From the NCBI GenBank assembly GCA_905221605.1, contig CAJNDS010002790.1, positions 1,061,097 to 1,125,096 on the forward strand: DNA of 64,000 nt, written 5' to 3'. A program made the translations under genes and the position numbers. Every line of letters starts with the position of its first letter. The first letter of the stretch is position 1. Shown in pieces: positions 9,741-19,931 of the stretch. The notes under the pieces are model-generated. The model was given only the letters and a program-made list of their open reading frames with translations. It did not search any database and was not told the origin of the DNA. Source of the DNA: Symbiodinium natans (Eukaryota; Sar; Dinophyceae; Suessiales; Symbiodiniaceae).

Positions 9741-10265
9741 GCGCTTTGATAAAGCGAGCCAATCTGGGGATTAGGATTGTGACCCAAAGAGCACCTCCGC
9801 AGGGACATGAAGCGGTTGGTGGCATTGAAAGGGCAGTAAGGACACTCAAGGAGTTGTTCAGCACGGTGAGGTTGGATCTACGAGCACAGGGCTTTGACCT
9901 GAAAAGGAGCCCTCGAGCATTTGAGTATGGTCTGATTTATTGTGCTGCAATGCACAATCACCATGCTGCTGCCTTTGATGGGAAGAAATCACCTCAGGAA
10001 TTGGTGCTACAGAGAGCCCTCCATGAGTGTGGCTCTTCGTTGATAGGGACTGCAGTTCTAGCTGAATTGCCGGATTCGATGAAAACAACGGCGCTTTCTC
10101 GGTTTGTGGAAGCGGCCTACGTTTACCCTGAAGTTGGTGGGTTGACTCATGTTGTGAGTGCTATGGTTGATGGTTGTCCAAAACACTTTCGAGCAAAGTC
10201 CATCAAGCACATCATCCCTTTGAAGATTGGGTTGGAGCATTGTCAACATTTGCTCAAGGAGCATG
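9737..10265 (+). pseudogene. Retroelement integrase C-terminal core
   Basis: Frame 2. QRAPPQGHEAVGGIERAVRT carries the GxxE motif that includes the third catalytic residue of DDE integrases. It continues through AFEYGLIYCAAMHNH, and RFVEAAYVYP and HFRAKSIKHI resemble the post-integrase linker of copia-like polyproteins. The segment that should contain the second Asp is missing at the 9740 junction, consistent with a small deletion as well as a frameshift. Confidence 0.65.
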
Positions 10266-11245
10266 ATCCGTCGGATACATTGGCTCCGAGGATGGTGTGC
10301 CTGATCGGATTGTGGTCCACCTGCAGGAACTCTGGTTCAAGCACCACGGTAGCTAGCCCCAGTGTAGAGGTCGTACCTGGTTGTGAGGACGACGATATGG
10401 CGGATGCAACGTCTGAGAGCCCTAAGACGGGGAAGGTTGCTGAGGTGGAAGCACCTTTCTGGTGCAAGCCATGCAAGTGGTTGTTCCGGAGTGACCGGTC
10501 AGCTGGACTTGGCTGGGCAGAAGATGGGAAGCCGCAGTGTGAGAAGTGCAAGACCGTTGTGTCGGTGTGGGGCACGAATGCTTCACATGCGTTCCACCTG
10601 AGAGAAGGTGAGAAAGAGAGAAGGGCTGCTGGAAAGAAGGGTGAGGGCAAGCATGCTGCCCAAGGATCTGGTCAGCAAGCCCCGAAGCCCAAGACGATGC
10701 CCAAGCCGATCGAGCGGCTGGTTATGTTGTTTCCCGAGCTGGCGGAAGTGGAGCCGCCAAGGTGGTACAACGACATATGGTGGTCGAGATGTCGTCGCGG
10801 AACGGCAATCGAGGATCTCGATGTGTCAAAGGTTGTGACCGAGATGTCTGACAAGGACATGGTGAAGTACCAGGCTAGCTACGAGAGGTTGGTCAAGCCG
10901 GTGCAGGAGGTCTGCGATGTGAATCCTAAGCCATCCAAGCTGGTGGGTGTTTTGGATCTCCGTGGACAGGCCGGTGGACAGGCCATCCTGTGGGAAGCGG
11001 CTGTGACCGAGGGTGTCCTCTACATCGAAGTGCCCGTGTCTACGTGTGCCGTGTCGATGGTAAGCTTGGCGGTATCTGAAGAACAAGGGTGTTACCCCAA
11101 TGGTGCTGCTGGGAGAGCATCAGGATCTTGGAATCCTGAGAATGGTGGATCTGCTGTGGGGGTGGGTGGGGGGGTGGGGGGGGGGTGGGGGGTGGGGGGG
11201 GGGTCGGGGGGGTGGGGGGGTCAGAAGGTACTCAAACACTCCTGA
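10266..11245 (+). CDS. Unknown C-terminal module fused to integrase frame
   Basis: The same open frame continues for about 320 codons after the integrase. It holds a four-cysteine pattern CKPCKWLF ... PQCEKCKTV (CX2C-X24-CX2C, zinc-ribbon-like), a basic A/K/G linker, then KPIERLVMLFPELAEVEPPR and an acidic/hydrophobic segment with VGVLDLRGQAGGQAILWEA. It ends in a glycine-rich stretch encoded by a poly-G region (11155-11225). This is where reverse transcriptase should be. I do not recognise the module; it could be a captured host sequence or another retroelement domain. Confidence 0.5.
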
Positions 11246-11254
11246 ACAGTCCGA

Positions 11255-11395
11255 ACTTGAGTCCGAACACTCTTCGATCACTCCTCGAACAGTCCTCGAA
11301 CACTCTTCGAACACTCCTCGAACAATCCTCGAACGGTCCTCGAACAGTCCTCGAACACTCGAACAGTCCCCGAACAGTCCTCGAACACTCTCCGG
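11255..11395 (+). repeat. Short tandem repeat, ~11-bp unit
   Basis: About 11 copies of CTCCTCGAACA with substitutions. All frames stay largely open through it, so ORFs here are not informative. Confidence 0.8.
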
Positions 11396-11399
11396 CTAC

Positions 11400-12460
11400 G
11401 CTTTTGCCGGCTCCTTTGCCTGCTCTCCGACCCACCTTTCTCCTCATGTTGTGCCTGGTGGGGCTCTGAATAACCGATTCCGAGACCACTTTCTACACCG
11501 GCTCTTGCCGCACATGTTGCCCTACCAGCGGCCCTACCCGCGCCCAGGCGGTAGCCGCAGACAAGGGTGAATAGTTCTTCCCCGCACGCCGTTCACAAGA
11601 TAGTTCCTTATCTGCCATTGTCTCACCTTGTAGGTACAACTTCCCCACAGACAATTTCTGCTTTGGGCTGACATTCTTCAAGAAGCAATGGAGGTTTCCT
11701 CCCGTTCTCGAAAGTCAGATTTCAGATCCACAGGGTTTCGAGCCTAAGGCTCATAGATTTGGGAGTCGAACAGTAAAAGAGACCAAGCCCCAACCATGAA
11801 TCCCGCCTTAGTCCAGAAGCTTTCAGACCTCGGAGAAAATCAGCCAAGGCCTGTCCTACTCCCCGGCCTCTTCCACAAATACCAGGTTGAGCTGCTGTAG
11901 CAGCACCAGCAGCGAACAAAACAAACATGGATTCACCAACGCGCCGACATCCAGTGAAAAGAGTGCTGAGGAATTTTAAGTATAGCTAAGAACCTGAGTA
12001 GCTATCTCCCTCCCTCTCCCTCCCTCCCTCCCCTCCCCCCTCTCCCTCCTCCCCCCCCCCCCCAAGATGAAACTCCTGGCTGGGACGGTCATGACCATCG
12101 TTATGTGGAGTCCACCGAACTGAGAAACAACTATTTGGTTACGCAGAGCCATGAGTAGATCCGAAAGCATACATATGATACAAGTAAGTCTTATGTAGGT
12201 CTGCCAAAATCAGGGGCCCATAAATAATGGGCATCGCTCAGCCCTTACTTCATGATTGCTTCAGGGTTTAAGGGGTTAAAGGTTTTAGGGTGGAGGGTTT
12301 AGGGGTTAAGTGGATGTCGGGTAAATCAGTCCGGTTTCAAAACAAAGATTGACATCCACTTCTTGTTCTGACTCGTGTTGCGTTGTTTTCTGGCTTGTGC
12401 CGGTTTTCGACTCATTTTCCCTACTCACAGGCATTCCCCCCCCCCCCTCCGTGTTCCGGA
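11400..12460. other. No gene recognised
   Basis: Mixed unique sequence after the retroelement, with a C/T-rich tract at 12005-12062, degenerate TTTAGGG traces at 12260-12310 and a poly-C run at 12428-12440. Short ORFs on both strands show no recognisable motif. Confidence 0.5.
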
Positions 12461-12469
12461 GGCACACAC

Positions 12470-12770
12470 CTGCAAGGGCGCAACTTCGAAGATCCAAAGC
12501 CTGAGGGCGATCTACGCCCCAGAGCTGCGCAACCTAACCGGAAGCGGAGCTTTCTCGAGCCTTGGCCAGCCTTGGCTCGGTCTGCAAGTTTGCCCTCGAT
12601 GAAACTTTCACGAATACCCAATCTATCCAAAAAGGTAGCAGTCGCAAGGTGCCCCAGACACAGGAACTGGGCGTGTTTGATGTCCCGCGTGAGGAGTTGC
12701 TGGAGAAATCCCGCCAGGACAGCCGCCGGACAGCCACTCAGAGAGCTGCAGAGCCTGCCCAGGGTGTTGT
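12470..12770 (+). CDS. Candidate exon pair, uncertain
   Basis: One frame carries FEDPKPEGDLRPRAAQP (about 12487-12540). A second frame carries QELGVFDVPREELLEKSRQD (12655-12720), a charged helix-like peptide, ending near QGVVGA. The shift between them would need an intron or indel around 12590. No family recognised. Confidence 0.3.
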
Positions 12771-12943
12771 TGGGGCTGTTGTGATGTTATTTTTGTTGGT
12801 GCTTGTTTTTTGTAAGTGTGTGTGTTTATAAACTTGTCTGGTGTTATTTGGGGGTTCGAGGTTGGGGGAGAGCTGTAGTCTACTCTTGTCAGGGCTTGAT
12901 GCCTCAAGCCAGTACGCCAAGCGCATCCTGCAGACCTGACAAG

Positions 12944-12980
12944 GTCGAGGCGCTTCGAGTTTACCTCGGCATCGACTCAG
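12944..12980 (+). CDS. Candidate micro-exon
   Basis: CTGACAAG precedes VEALRVYLGIDS and GGTTTAGGG follows. The open frame extends upstream to about 12892, so the left border is uncertain. Confidence 0.3.
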
Positions 12981-13112
12981 GGTTTAGGGTTTAGGGTTTA
13001 GGGTTGAGGGTTTAGGGTTTAGGGTTTAGGGTTTAGGGCCGGGGAAGCGCCGAAAGTCCCGCAAGGTATCCCTGGAGCGCCCACACAAAATCCCGCCGAG
13101 AGTCCTAGACCC

Positions 13113-13254
13113 TTGACCCCAAACCCCAAAACCCCAAACCCCAAACCCCAAACCCAAAACCCAAAACCCGAAACCCGAAACCCCAAACCCCAAACCCGAA
13201 ACCCCAAACCCCAAACCCCAACCCCAAACCCCAAACCCCAAACCCCAAACCCTA
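13113..13254. repeat. Variant telomere-like CCCCAAA array
   Basis: About 20 units, mainly CCCCAAA (complement TTTGGGG) rather than CCCTAAA, with CCCGAAA and CCCAAAA variants. Lies just upstream of the candidate exon at 13269. Confidence 0.95.
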
Positions 13255-13268
13255 CCCTGGATGCTAAG

Positions 13269-13340
13269 CGGTTGACAAGGCTACTCCAAGAAGTCGGCGG
13301 GCACGCGAAGCGTGCTGAAGACCTGGCCGGCGAAGAAGAA
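13269..13340 (+). CDS. Candidate internal exon
   Basis: 72 nt, 24 codons, phase 0/0: RLTRLLQEVGGHAKRAEDL then AGEEE. Left border GGATGCTAAG (branch-like CTAAG plus AG); right border GTGAGAGG, a strong donor. Helix-forming charged sequence, no family recognised. Confidence 0.5.
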
Positions 13341-13739
13341 GTGAGAGGCGAGAACTCCAGGGCTTTTGGGGTTTCAGGGGTTGATTTGAATATTTTTTTT
13401 CATTTTTAGCACCCCTAATCCCTATACAATCCTTACAAAGCCGTGAGAAACGTGTTTTTTTGTAGGGCCTGCCTTGGGTTTGGGGTTGAGGTCTTCGGGT
13501 TGGGCACGCGTTGCGGGTTTGAGGTTTACGGGTTAGCGTCTAGCTGGTCTGAGCTGCTTCTCATTTTCACTTCTTTGTGAGGGACGTATTCAGGTATTCG
13601 CTCAACAAACAGCTGAAAGCACAACTCAGAAAGTGTTCGTAAAAGGCTCTTCTTTGCATGTTCAGGGATTGTCTACGCCCTGACCCGAAGCCTCCTAGGC
13701 TCGTAAATCCTCAACAGAGTTTAGGGTTTAGGGTTTTGG

Positions 13740-13925
13740 TTTTGTAGGGTTTATAGGGTTTATCAGGTTTATAGGGTTTATAGGGTTTATAGGGTTTGTA
13801 CGGTTTGTAGGGTTTATAGGGTTTATAGGGTTTATAGGGTTTATAGGGTTTATAGGGTTTATAGGGTTTATAGGGTTTATAGGGTTTATAGGGTTTATAG
13901 CGGGTTTATCGGGTTTATGGGGATA
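13740..13925. repeat. Nonamer variant array TTTATAGGG
   Basis: About 18 units of GGGTTTATA in place of GGGTTTA, i.e. a TA insertion fixed across the array. This implies local amplification of a variant unit rather than fresh telomerase synthesis. Confidence 0.95.
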
Positions 13926-14411
13926 CAGGGTCTAGGGTTCAGGGCAACAGCCCCCCAAAATAGAAGCATTCCCTAATAATGAAAAGGTACCCGTAATTTC
14001 GGAAATCCCCCCCATATGGCTACTGGGCTCCAAAGCCCCTGAACCTCAAGCCCTCGACCTATGGCCCCAAACGCAAGTTTTGACGCCCGGGTCCTAAAGC
14101 TTAAATCCAATCACTTCGCCGATTCACGTAACCCCGAGATTCACTAGGCTTCGTGGCCAGGGCGTCGCCCTGAGTCCCAAACGCTTGAGTTCAGAGTTTC
14201 GGGAAGGAACGTCTTGGAAAGTTGATGGGTCGAAGGGTTTCAGGGTTTAGGGTTTAGGGTCGAGGGGTTTAGGGTGTAGGGTTCAGGGTCGCGCTGTGGT
14301 GCTCACCACAGGCTTTTACCCTTGAAATGGGGTAGCGCCTCCTTTTCCCGACTTCCATGGGGGGTTCCCAGCTCTAGGAAGGGGTGATTTTTGTAGCACA
14401 CTAACATGTAG

Positions 14412-14546
14412 GGTCTGCTCGGTGCTGACCAGCCGTGCAAGGCCCACCATGGATGCTATCAATTTCGCGCCACCTTATTGGAACATGGTTTTGGCATCGC
14501 TGGATGAGGGGGGTAGGAACCTGGAGGCAGCCATACTTCTTCATGG
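14412..14546 (+). CDS. Candidate internal exon
   Basis: AACATGTAG acceptor, GGGTTTAGGG following. One long open frame includes AINFAPPYWNMVLASLDEG and NLEAAILLHG. A G-strand tract begins at the right border. Amongst the more protein-like of the short segments. Confidence 0.45.
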
Positions 14547-14793
14547 GTTTAGGGTTCAGGGTTTAGGGTTTAGTGGTTTAGGATTTATAAGAGTCTTCTC
14601 TTCAAGCACGCAGAATCCCAAACCTCTTCGGTGTAGGGGTTGAGGGTTTGGGAATCCGGGCTTAGACGGGGCAGTCCCGTAAAACTCACGTGTGTCATGA
14701 AAGTTCTCAGATATCCAACCCTAAACCCTAAACCCTAAACCCTAAACCCTAAACCCTAAACCCTAAACCCTAAACCCTAAACCCTAAACCCAG

Positions 14794-14863
14794 GCTGGAC
14801 TTTTCAGTTCAGTGTGCAGGCTTTGGCTTGGTGTGCGGGCTGTTGCTACTTCTTTTAGTGAGG
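14794..14863 (+). CDS. Candidate internal exon
   Basis: C-strand tract (14717-14791) ends AACCCAG; the frame AGLFSSVCRLWLGVRAVATS runs to GAGG followed by GTTTAGGG. C tract, exon, G tract with no extra sequence at either border. Confidence 0.45.
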
Positions 14864-15025
14864 GTTTAGGGTTTAGGGTTTAGGGTTCAGGGTTTAGGGT
14901 TTAGGGGGTTCTGAGGAACCAACCCCTAGTAGGAATTGCCTACAAGGGGTCCCGTGGTGGTCTGTCTAGGTGCTCTCAGCCTGTTTCCCTAGGCCCCAGG
15001 CCCCCCCCCCCCCCCCCCCCCGAAG

Positions 15026-15155
15026 AGATGCGGTACGCAGTGCTGCGAGTGCACGCACACCTTCGGAGAGTGTTGGGTAGATGCGGCCCATTGGCCTTTG
15101 CGTGCCAATGCTTTTGGCCGTATTTCCGGGAAGTAGCAAAGCCCCCGGAGACCCC
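15026..15155 (+). CDS. Candidate exon after poly-C tract
   Basis: A run of about 21 C precedes GAAGAG; a GTAAAC donor follows at 15156. Two frames are open and protein-like: MRYAVLRVHAHLRRVLGR, and one with CGTQCCECTHTFGECW, a Cys-rich zinc-site-like peptide. I cannot decide which is used. Confidence 0.4.
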
Positions 15156-15490
15156 GTAAACCCTAAACCCTAAACCCTGAACCCTGAACCCTGAACCCTA
15201 AACCCTAAACCCTAAATCCTAAACCCTAAACCCTAAACCCTAAACCCTAAACCCTGACCCTAAACACGTCCCAAGCCCGGAGCCTGGCATGATTTAGGCC
15301 ACCAGTGTCTGTGCGTTACAATATTTGGGAATGCTTGGGCATCATATGGTGGTTTCCGAAATGGGGTGTTTCGGGTTTAGGGGTACCTTATTGGGGTCCT
15401 ATTTTTAGGGGTCCCCTGTTGTCGTAAACCCCCATATGGGTTGGGCCAATTTGGGAAGCAACTTGCCGAGCCCTTACGGTTTAGGGTTTA

Positions 15491-15534
15491 GGGTCCTGGG
15501 CTTTGCTCTTCCCGCGATGGGGAACTCGAGAGAG
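15491..15534 (+). CDS. Candidate micro-exon
   Basis: After GGTTTAGGG; about 14 codons including GFALPAMGNSRE, then GTAATC donor. Confidence 0.25.
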
Positions 15535-15687
15535 GTAATCGCTGCATAGTCCACCTGCGCGTCTCACGATGGCTGCTTGGCTACTAGTTGCTGAAGCCCC
15601 GAAACATAAGAACGAATCTTCCTTTTCATGGCAAAATAGGGATTTCTAGCTGTGATTTTTGGTTTCGTAGTATACAGGGATCTGCAG

Positions 15688-15762
15688 CCCTTTCGGCGTG
15701 CGTGGGCTCGACATGTTCACAACGCCGGACATCCACCCGACGGCGTATTTCCGAAAATGGGG
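15688..15762 (+). CDS. Candidate internal exon
   Basis: ATCTGCAG acceptor and GTTTAGGG donor. One frame reads GVRGLDMFTTPDIHPTAYF and on to RKWG, strongly protein-like; the other frames are open but Arg/Ser-rich. Confidence 0.45.
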
Positions 15763-15859
15763 GTTTAGGGTTTACCCCTTTTGTACCCCAAATAGAATGG
15801 AATCCCCTTATAGGGACACCCGAAAAGGGTACCCCCCCTATCTTCGGAAACTACCATGT

Positions 15860-16060
15860 TGCTTCTGAGTATTGGCAAACGCCATGCCAGAGTCGTTCGA
15901 GACCATAGCTTGCCAGAAGCCATGGAAAGGGCTCTATGCATGTGGGCACGGCGAAGCGAAGAAACAGGATGCATGGTGTTTGCACGGGCTTGTGTGCTTG
16001 TTTCTACACAGTCTGAGTCCCAGCTGTGAACGTTATAAGCTTTGTGAGCATCATCTATGA
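15860..16060 (+). CDS. Candidate exon, strand uncertain
   Basis: The + frame includes AMPESFETIACQKPWKGLYA and a Cys/His-rich end (CERYKLCEHH). The minus strand of the same DNA is also open for about 100 codons (DDAHKAYNVHSWDSDCVET). The + reading is preferred only because the other candidates are on +. Confidence 0.3.
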
Positions 16061-16771
16061 GGGCCAGCTGAAAGATCCCCAAGCGATGCTAGTCGCGGCT
16101 CTGCGGCTCTTTTGATGCTCAAACTGCAACTCTTCAATAAGATTTGACTGACCCTATACACCCTATATAAACCGTGTCGTTGATAGCTTTCACGTTTTCA
16201 ACAGTTCAATAAACCCTACTACTGTAAGCCCAAAACCCCAAACCCTATAAGTCCTAGACGCTGAGGGAGCCCACATAGACCCTAAGACCCAAACCCCACT
16301 GTAACTCGTTCTGCGGGGCAGGTAGCAATAATACGATTATGGGATACATGTGTTTTAGGGTTTAGGGTTCAGGGTTTAAAGGATGCTACCTGCTAGGCCC
16401 GCCGCCTCAGCCCCTCCACCCCCATCCGAAGGGTCGGGGGAAGGGGGCGGCCGGGTGGACCGCCCGCGAAAGGCGTGGTGAGGGGAGGGGTTGCAGGGCC
16501 CCCCAGCGCACCAGGCGGGCGTGACCTAATTCGCACCGCCCCGAAGCCGGTTGGCAAGCCGCCGGCGAACGGCAAACTGCCTCGTGCTCGTGCCAATTTT
16601 GTCCCCGCCACCCCAACCCCGGCCGCTGCGGCCCCTCCCCTCCCCGCCCCCCTTCCCTGGCCGAAGCATGCAGGCAGTTTCCAGGTGTGGCGTGGGCACT
16701 CAGGGGCCGGCGGAACCAACTGGATTTACCCCTGTGGCACGTTCTTAACGATTTTCCTGCCCGCGCGGTAA

Positions 16772-17021
16772 AACCCCCTGAGCCCGAGTTGTTTTTGCGC
16801 GAGAGGGTATACTGGACATTTTGCCACCATTGCAGGAGGCCTCACCACTGGTCAATCTACTGCTGGCGCTACTACAAGAGCGCGCTCCGAGATTTCGGAA
16901 ACGCTGAAGTAGAGCGGGCAGGCTTTAAGGCTGACCGGCAGGCTCGCCTCGCCGGATTATACGGCGATCTCCGCTCACAGAGGTTCTGGCAGCAGTTCTC
17001 CGATTGGATCGGAGATCCAGC
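16772..17021 (+). CDS. Exon encoding a CCHC zinc knuckle
   Basis: Open frame ending at a strong donor (GTAAGACC at 17022). Residues at about 16822-16863 read CHHCRRPHHWSIYC, an exact CX2CX4HX4C zinc knuckle, followed by basic/aromatic RYYKSALRDFG and RQARLAGLYGDLRSQRFW. GC-rich upstream DNA (16386-16770) is open in other frames (P/A-rich) and may hold an earlier exon. Zinc knuckles bind RNA or single-stranded DNA and occur in splicing factors and gag; the host gene is not identified. Confidence 0.5.
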
Positions 17022-17119
17022 GTAAGACCAGAAGCCCTGAACCATCCTGAACCCTAAAACCCTTAAACCTAAATCCTAAACTCTTTGCCCTAAACCTAAA
17101 CCCTATTGCCCGAAACCCT

Positions 17120-17790
17120 AAATGTTGAAGCGTCGTACCCTCCCAGAGTACATAAGTACACAGCGCGGAGATCGTGGTATTGACGGCTGAACCCCAAAAG
17201 ATCCTAAGCATTCACGGGTTATAGTATGTTATGTCTAATTTACATCGTAGAACATTTAGGCTGGTCCACAATACCCTCCAGATTGCCCGGCTTGCGTGTG
17301 CTGACAAACAACGGGTGCCGGAAGAAACAGGTATCAGGTTCGGGGTTTAGATAGGGATTCACAGTTGCTGGGTTTTACTTTTTTTTGCTCCTCAGGTCTA
17401 TGCTAGGAGGATTTTTTCCAAGAGCCATTGTCAGCACACCTTTTCCATGCACGTTTTTTTTTTTCCAAAAGGGGTTTAGGGTTTTTTACGGGTTCACAGC
17501 CCTAAAAAGAGGGTTGTTTAAGTAAGTTGAGATGTTTATCCCTTCGTGAAATCCCGTACCCCTAAAAATCCGCTGATGACAGGGGCTATCAACAGAAGCC
17601 ACCCTTAGTCGTGAGCCTAAACCCCAGTAATTCGTTGCTGGCCTGCCTGGATGTTGTTTTTTTTTTTTTTAATCTTTAGCTCTGCGGGGCGGGTTTCCTG
17701 CATCCTCCCAATTGGGAGAATGCAGCATTGCTGCATCCTCCCAATTGGGAGGATGCAGTAATCCCCTGCACGGGCATCGCGGGTTACAAG
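17120..17790. other. No gene; tandem palindromes
   Basis: AT-moderate sequence with degenerate CCCTAAA traces, a poly-T run (17657-17670) and a pair of 28-bp palindromes at 17698-17725 (one mismatch) and 17731-17758 (perfect; half-site CTGCATCCTCCCAA). Confidence 0.7.
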
Positions 17791-17899
17791 TTACATAAAC
17801 CCTAAACCCTAAACCCTAAACCCAACCCTACACCCTAAAGCCGAAACCCTAAACCCTTAAATCGCCGCGCGAGCTTCTCCTTGGAACGACGAGGCCAGG

Positions 17900-18070
17900 A
17901 ATATATATATATATATATATATATCTATATATCTATGTATAATACATATTTCGGAAAAGATAGTATATATATATATAGTATACACACATAGATATATACG
18001 ATACATAATGTATACAAAATATAGTGTATGTAGTACCGACTATATATGTATATATACACATTGCAATAGA
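17900..18070. repeat. TA-rich tract
   Basis: Imperfect (TA)n with TATATAC/GTATAT variants immediately left of the hairpin array at 18.1 kb. Confidence 0.85.
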
Positions 18071-18095
18071 TAATTATGATATCAAACGGAGGCTG

Positions 18096-18097
18096 CG

Positions 18098-18129
<32 letters not shown>

Positions 18130-19430
18130 ACCCCCCCGCAGTCCGTGCAAGCTTGCTTCAAAGCATAATTACAAATCTTTTCGAAACCCATGATGCGAGC
18201 ATTGTGTTTGCAAATGGGGGGGGGGGGGGGGGCTGCGTCCCCCCCCCAGCCCCCCCGCTGTTTTAAGTCGCGCAAGCTTGCTTCAAAGCACACGCGTCTT
18301 TTGGAAACCCATGATGCGAGCATTGTGTTTGCAAATGGGGGGGGCTGCGCCCCCCCCCCCAACCCCCCCGCTGTCGTGCAAACTTGCTTCAAAGCATGCG
18401 CGTCTTTTGGAAACCCATGATGCGAGCATTGTGTTTGCAAATGCGGGGCGGGGGGGGGGCAGTGCCCCCCCCAACCCCCCCGCTGTTTAAGTCGTGCCAG
18501 CTTGCTTCAAAGCATACGCGTCGTTTCGAAACCCATGATGTGAGCATTGTGTTTGCGAATGGGGGGCCCCGCTGTTTTAAGTCGCGCAAGCTTGCTTCAA
18601 AGCACACGCGTCTTTTTTGAAACCCATGATGCGAGCATTGTGTTTGCAAATGGGGGGGGCTGCGCCCCCCTCCAACCCCCCGCTGTTTTAAGTCGAGCAA
18701 GTTTGCTCAAAGCATGCGTGTTTTTTTCGAAACCCATGATGCGAGCATTGTGTTTTTCAATGGGGGGGGGGGGGGGCTGCCACCCCCAAACCCCTCCGCT
18801 GTTTTAAGTCGTGCAAGCTTGCTTCAAAGCATACGCGTCTTTTTGACACCCATGATGCGAGCATGGTGTGTGCAAATGGCGGGGGGGGGGGGGGGGGCTG
18901 CGCAAGCTTGCTTCAAAGCACACGCATTTTTTCGAAACCCATGATGAGAGCATGGTGTTTGCAAATGGGGGGGGGGCTGTTTTAAGTCGTGCAAGCTTGC
19001 TTCAAAGCACATGCGTCTTTTCGAAAGCCATGCGAGCATTGTGTATGCAAATGGGGGGGGGCTGTGCCCCCCCCCCCCCCCCTGGCTGTCGTGCAAGCTT
19101 GCTTCAACGCACACGCTTTTTTTTGAAACCCATGATGCGAGCATTGTGTTTGCAAATAGGGGGGGGGTGTTTGTAAGTTGTGCAAGCTTGCTTCAAAGCA
19201 CATGCGTCTTTTCGAAACCCATGATGCGAGCATTGTGTTTGCAAATGGGGGGGGGGTGCGCCCCACCCCGCCCCCCCCCACCCCCCTGCTGTTTTAAGTC
19301 GCGCAAACTTGCTTCAAAGTGCACGCGTCTTTTCAAAACCCATGATGCGAGCATTGTGTTTGCAAAAGGGGGGGGGGGGGGGACTGCGCCCTTCCAACTC
19401 CCCCCTGTTTTAAGCCGTGCAAGAATTGCC
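18096..19430. repeat. Tandem array with poly-G/poly-C hairpins
   Basis: About 12 units of roughly 88-122 nt, starting near 18147, 18269, 18377, 18493, 18583, 18694, 18811, 18901, 18989, 19090, 19181 and 19300, plus a truncated one at 19418. Each has GTGCAAGCTTGCTTCAAAGC, ACCCATGATGCGAGCATTG and TTTGCAAAT, then a G-run. In most units a C-run follows after CTGCG, so G-run and C-run can pair as a hairpin. Homopolymer lengths vary from unit to unit; the unique part is well conserved. Confidence 0.9.
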
Positions 19431-19524
19431 AGAAAATAGTTGTTTTCTTACAAAAGAAAATTAGGAACATAGAGGTTTTCCTATTAAAATATAGACGGAA
19501 ATACAGGGTTTTGCAATTACAAAC

Positions 19525-19644
19525 GTGTGTGTGTGTGTGTGTGTTGTTTTGCTTGTTTTGTTTTTTGCTTTGCGTGTGTGCATGCGCGTTTTTTTTTTCT
19601 TCGGTGTTTGTGCAATTGCGTGAGGTTTGCCGCATCAGGCGTCA
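19525..19644 (+). repeat. TG-flanked dispersed element, direct copy
   Basis: (GT)n followed by TGTTTTGCTTGTTTTG ... GGTTTGCCGCATCAGGCGTC; reverse complement of 4648-4764 with an indel in the poly-T. The unique core is almost identical, so the two copies are recent relative to the surrounding sequence. Confidence 0.8.
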
Positions 19645-19848
19645 GAATTTGCAGGCTAAATACGACCTGGCCCCTGCCCAACCCGAATGAACCCCAAGCC
19701 CTGGACGTAATATGTCCCTTATTTAAGCTTACTAGCGGTTTTTGTACCCTAAACCCTAAATCCTAAACCCTAAATCCTAAACCCTAAACCCTAAACCCTA
19801 AATCCTAAACCCTAAACCCCAAACCCTAAACCGTTGTTGTTTGCGGAG

Positions 19849-19931
19849 TCCTTGGGGCTGTGGCCTTTCACCTCACGGCCGCCATCGGACCTTACAATTG
19901 GGCTTGTGGTCCAGGGGCCGAAGGGCATCTT
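19849..19931 (+). CDS. Candidate internal exon
   Basis: C-strand tract (19746-19832), then TTGCGGAG and an open frame LGAVAFHLTAAIGPYNWACG to EGHLV, then GTTTAGG and a G-strand tract to 19988. Hydrophobic and protein-like; possibly part of a membrane or buried segment. Confidence 0.45.

Larger units (their letters stand above)
7600..11245 (+). mobile_element. Decayed LTR-type retroelement lacking reverse transcriptase
   Basis: Gag, CCHC knuckle, aspartic protease and integrase signatures appear in copia order on the + strand, but in successive frames (1, 2, 3, 2, 3, 2 by start position modulo 3). That requires at least five frame changes, so this copy is not functional as sequenced. No YVDD-type reverse transcriptase or RNase H is found after the integrase; a different region follows to about 11245. 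No long terminal repeats were recognised at either end. Element class (copia-like) is inferred from domain order and the GxxERA integrase motif. Confidence 0.75.

Noticed and set aside
13019-13241. Minus-strand ORFs reading GFGVWGLGF-type repeats (also 51908-52165)
   Set aside because: They translate the CCCCAAA/CCCTAAA arrays and have no independent coding evidence.
15765-16082. 105-codon minus-strand ORF
   Set aside because: Partly protein-like, but it includes degenerate repeat at its ends and is opposite to all other candidate exons; the + reading was kept at low confidence instead.
18024-19439. Many 60-170 codon ORFs across the hairpin array on both strands
   Set aside because: All derive from the tandem repeat with poly-Gly/poly-Pro from homopolymers.
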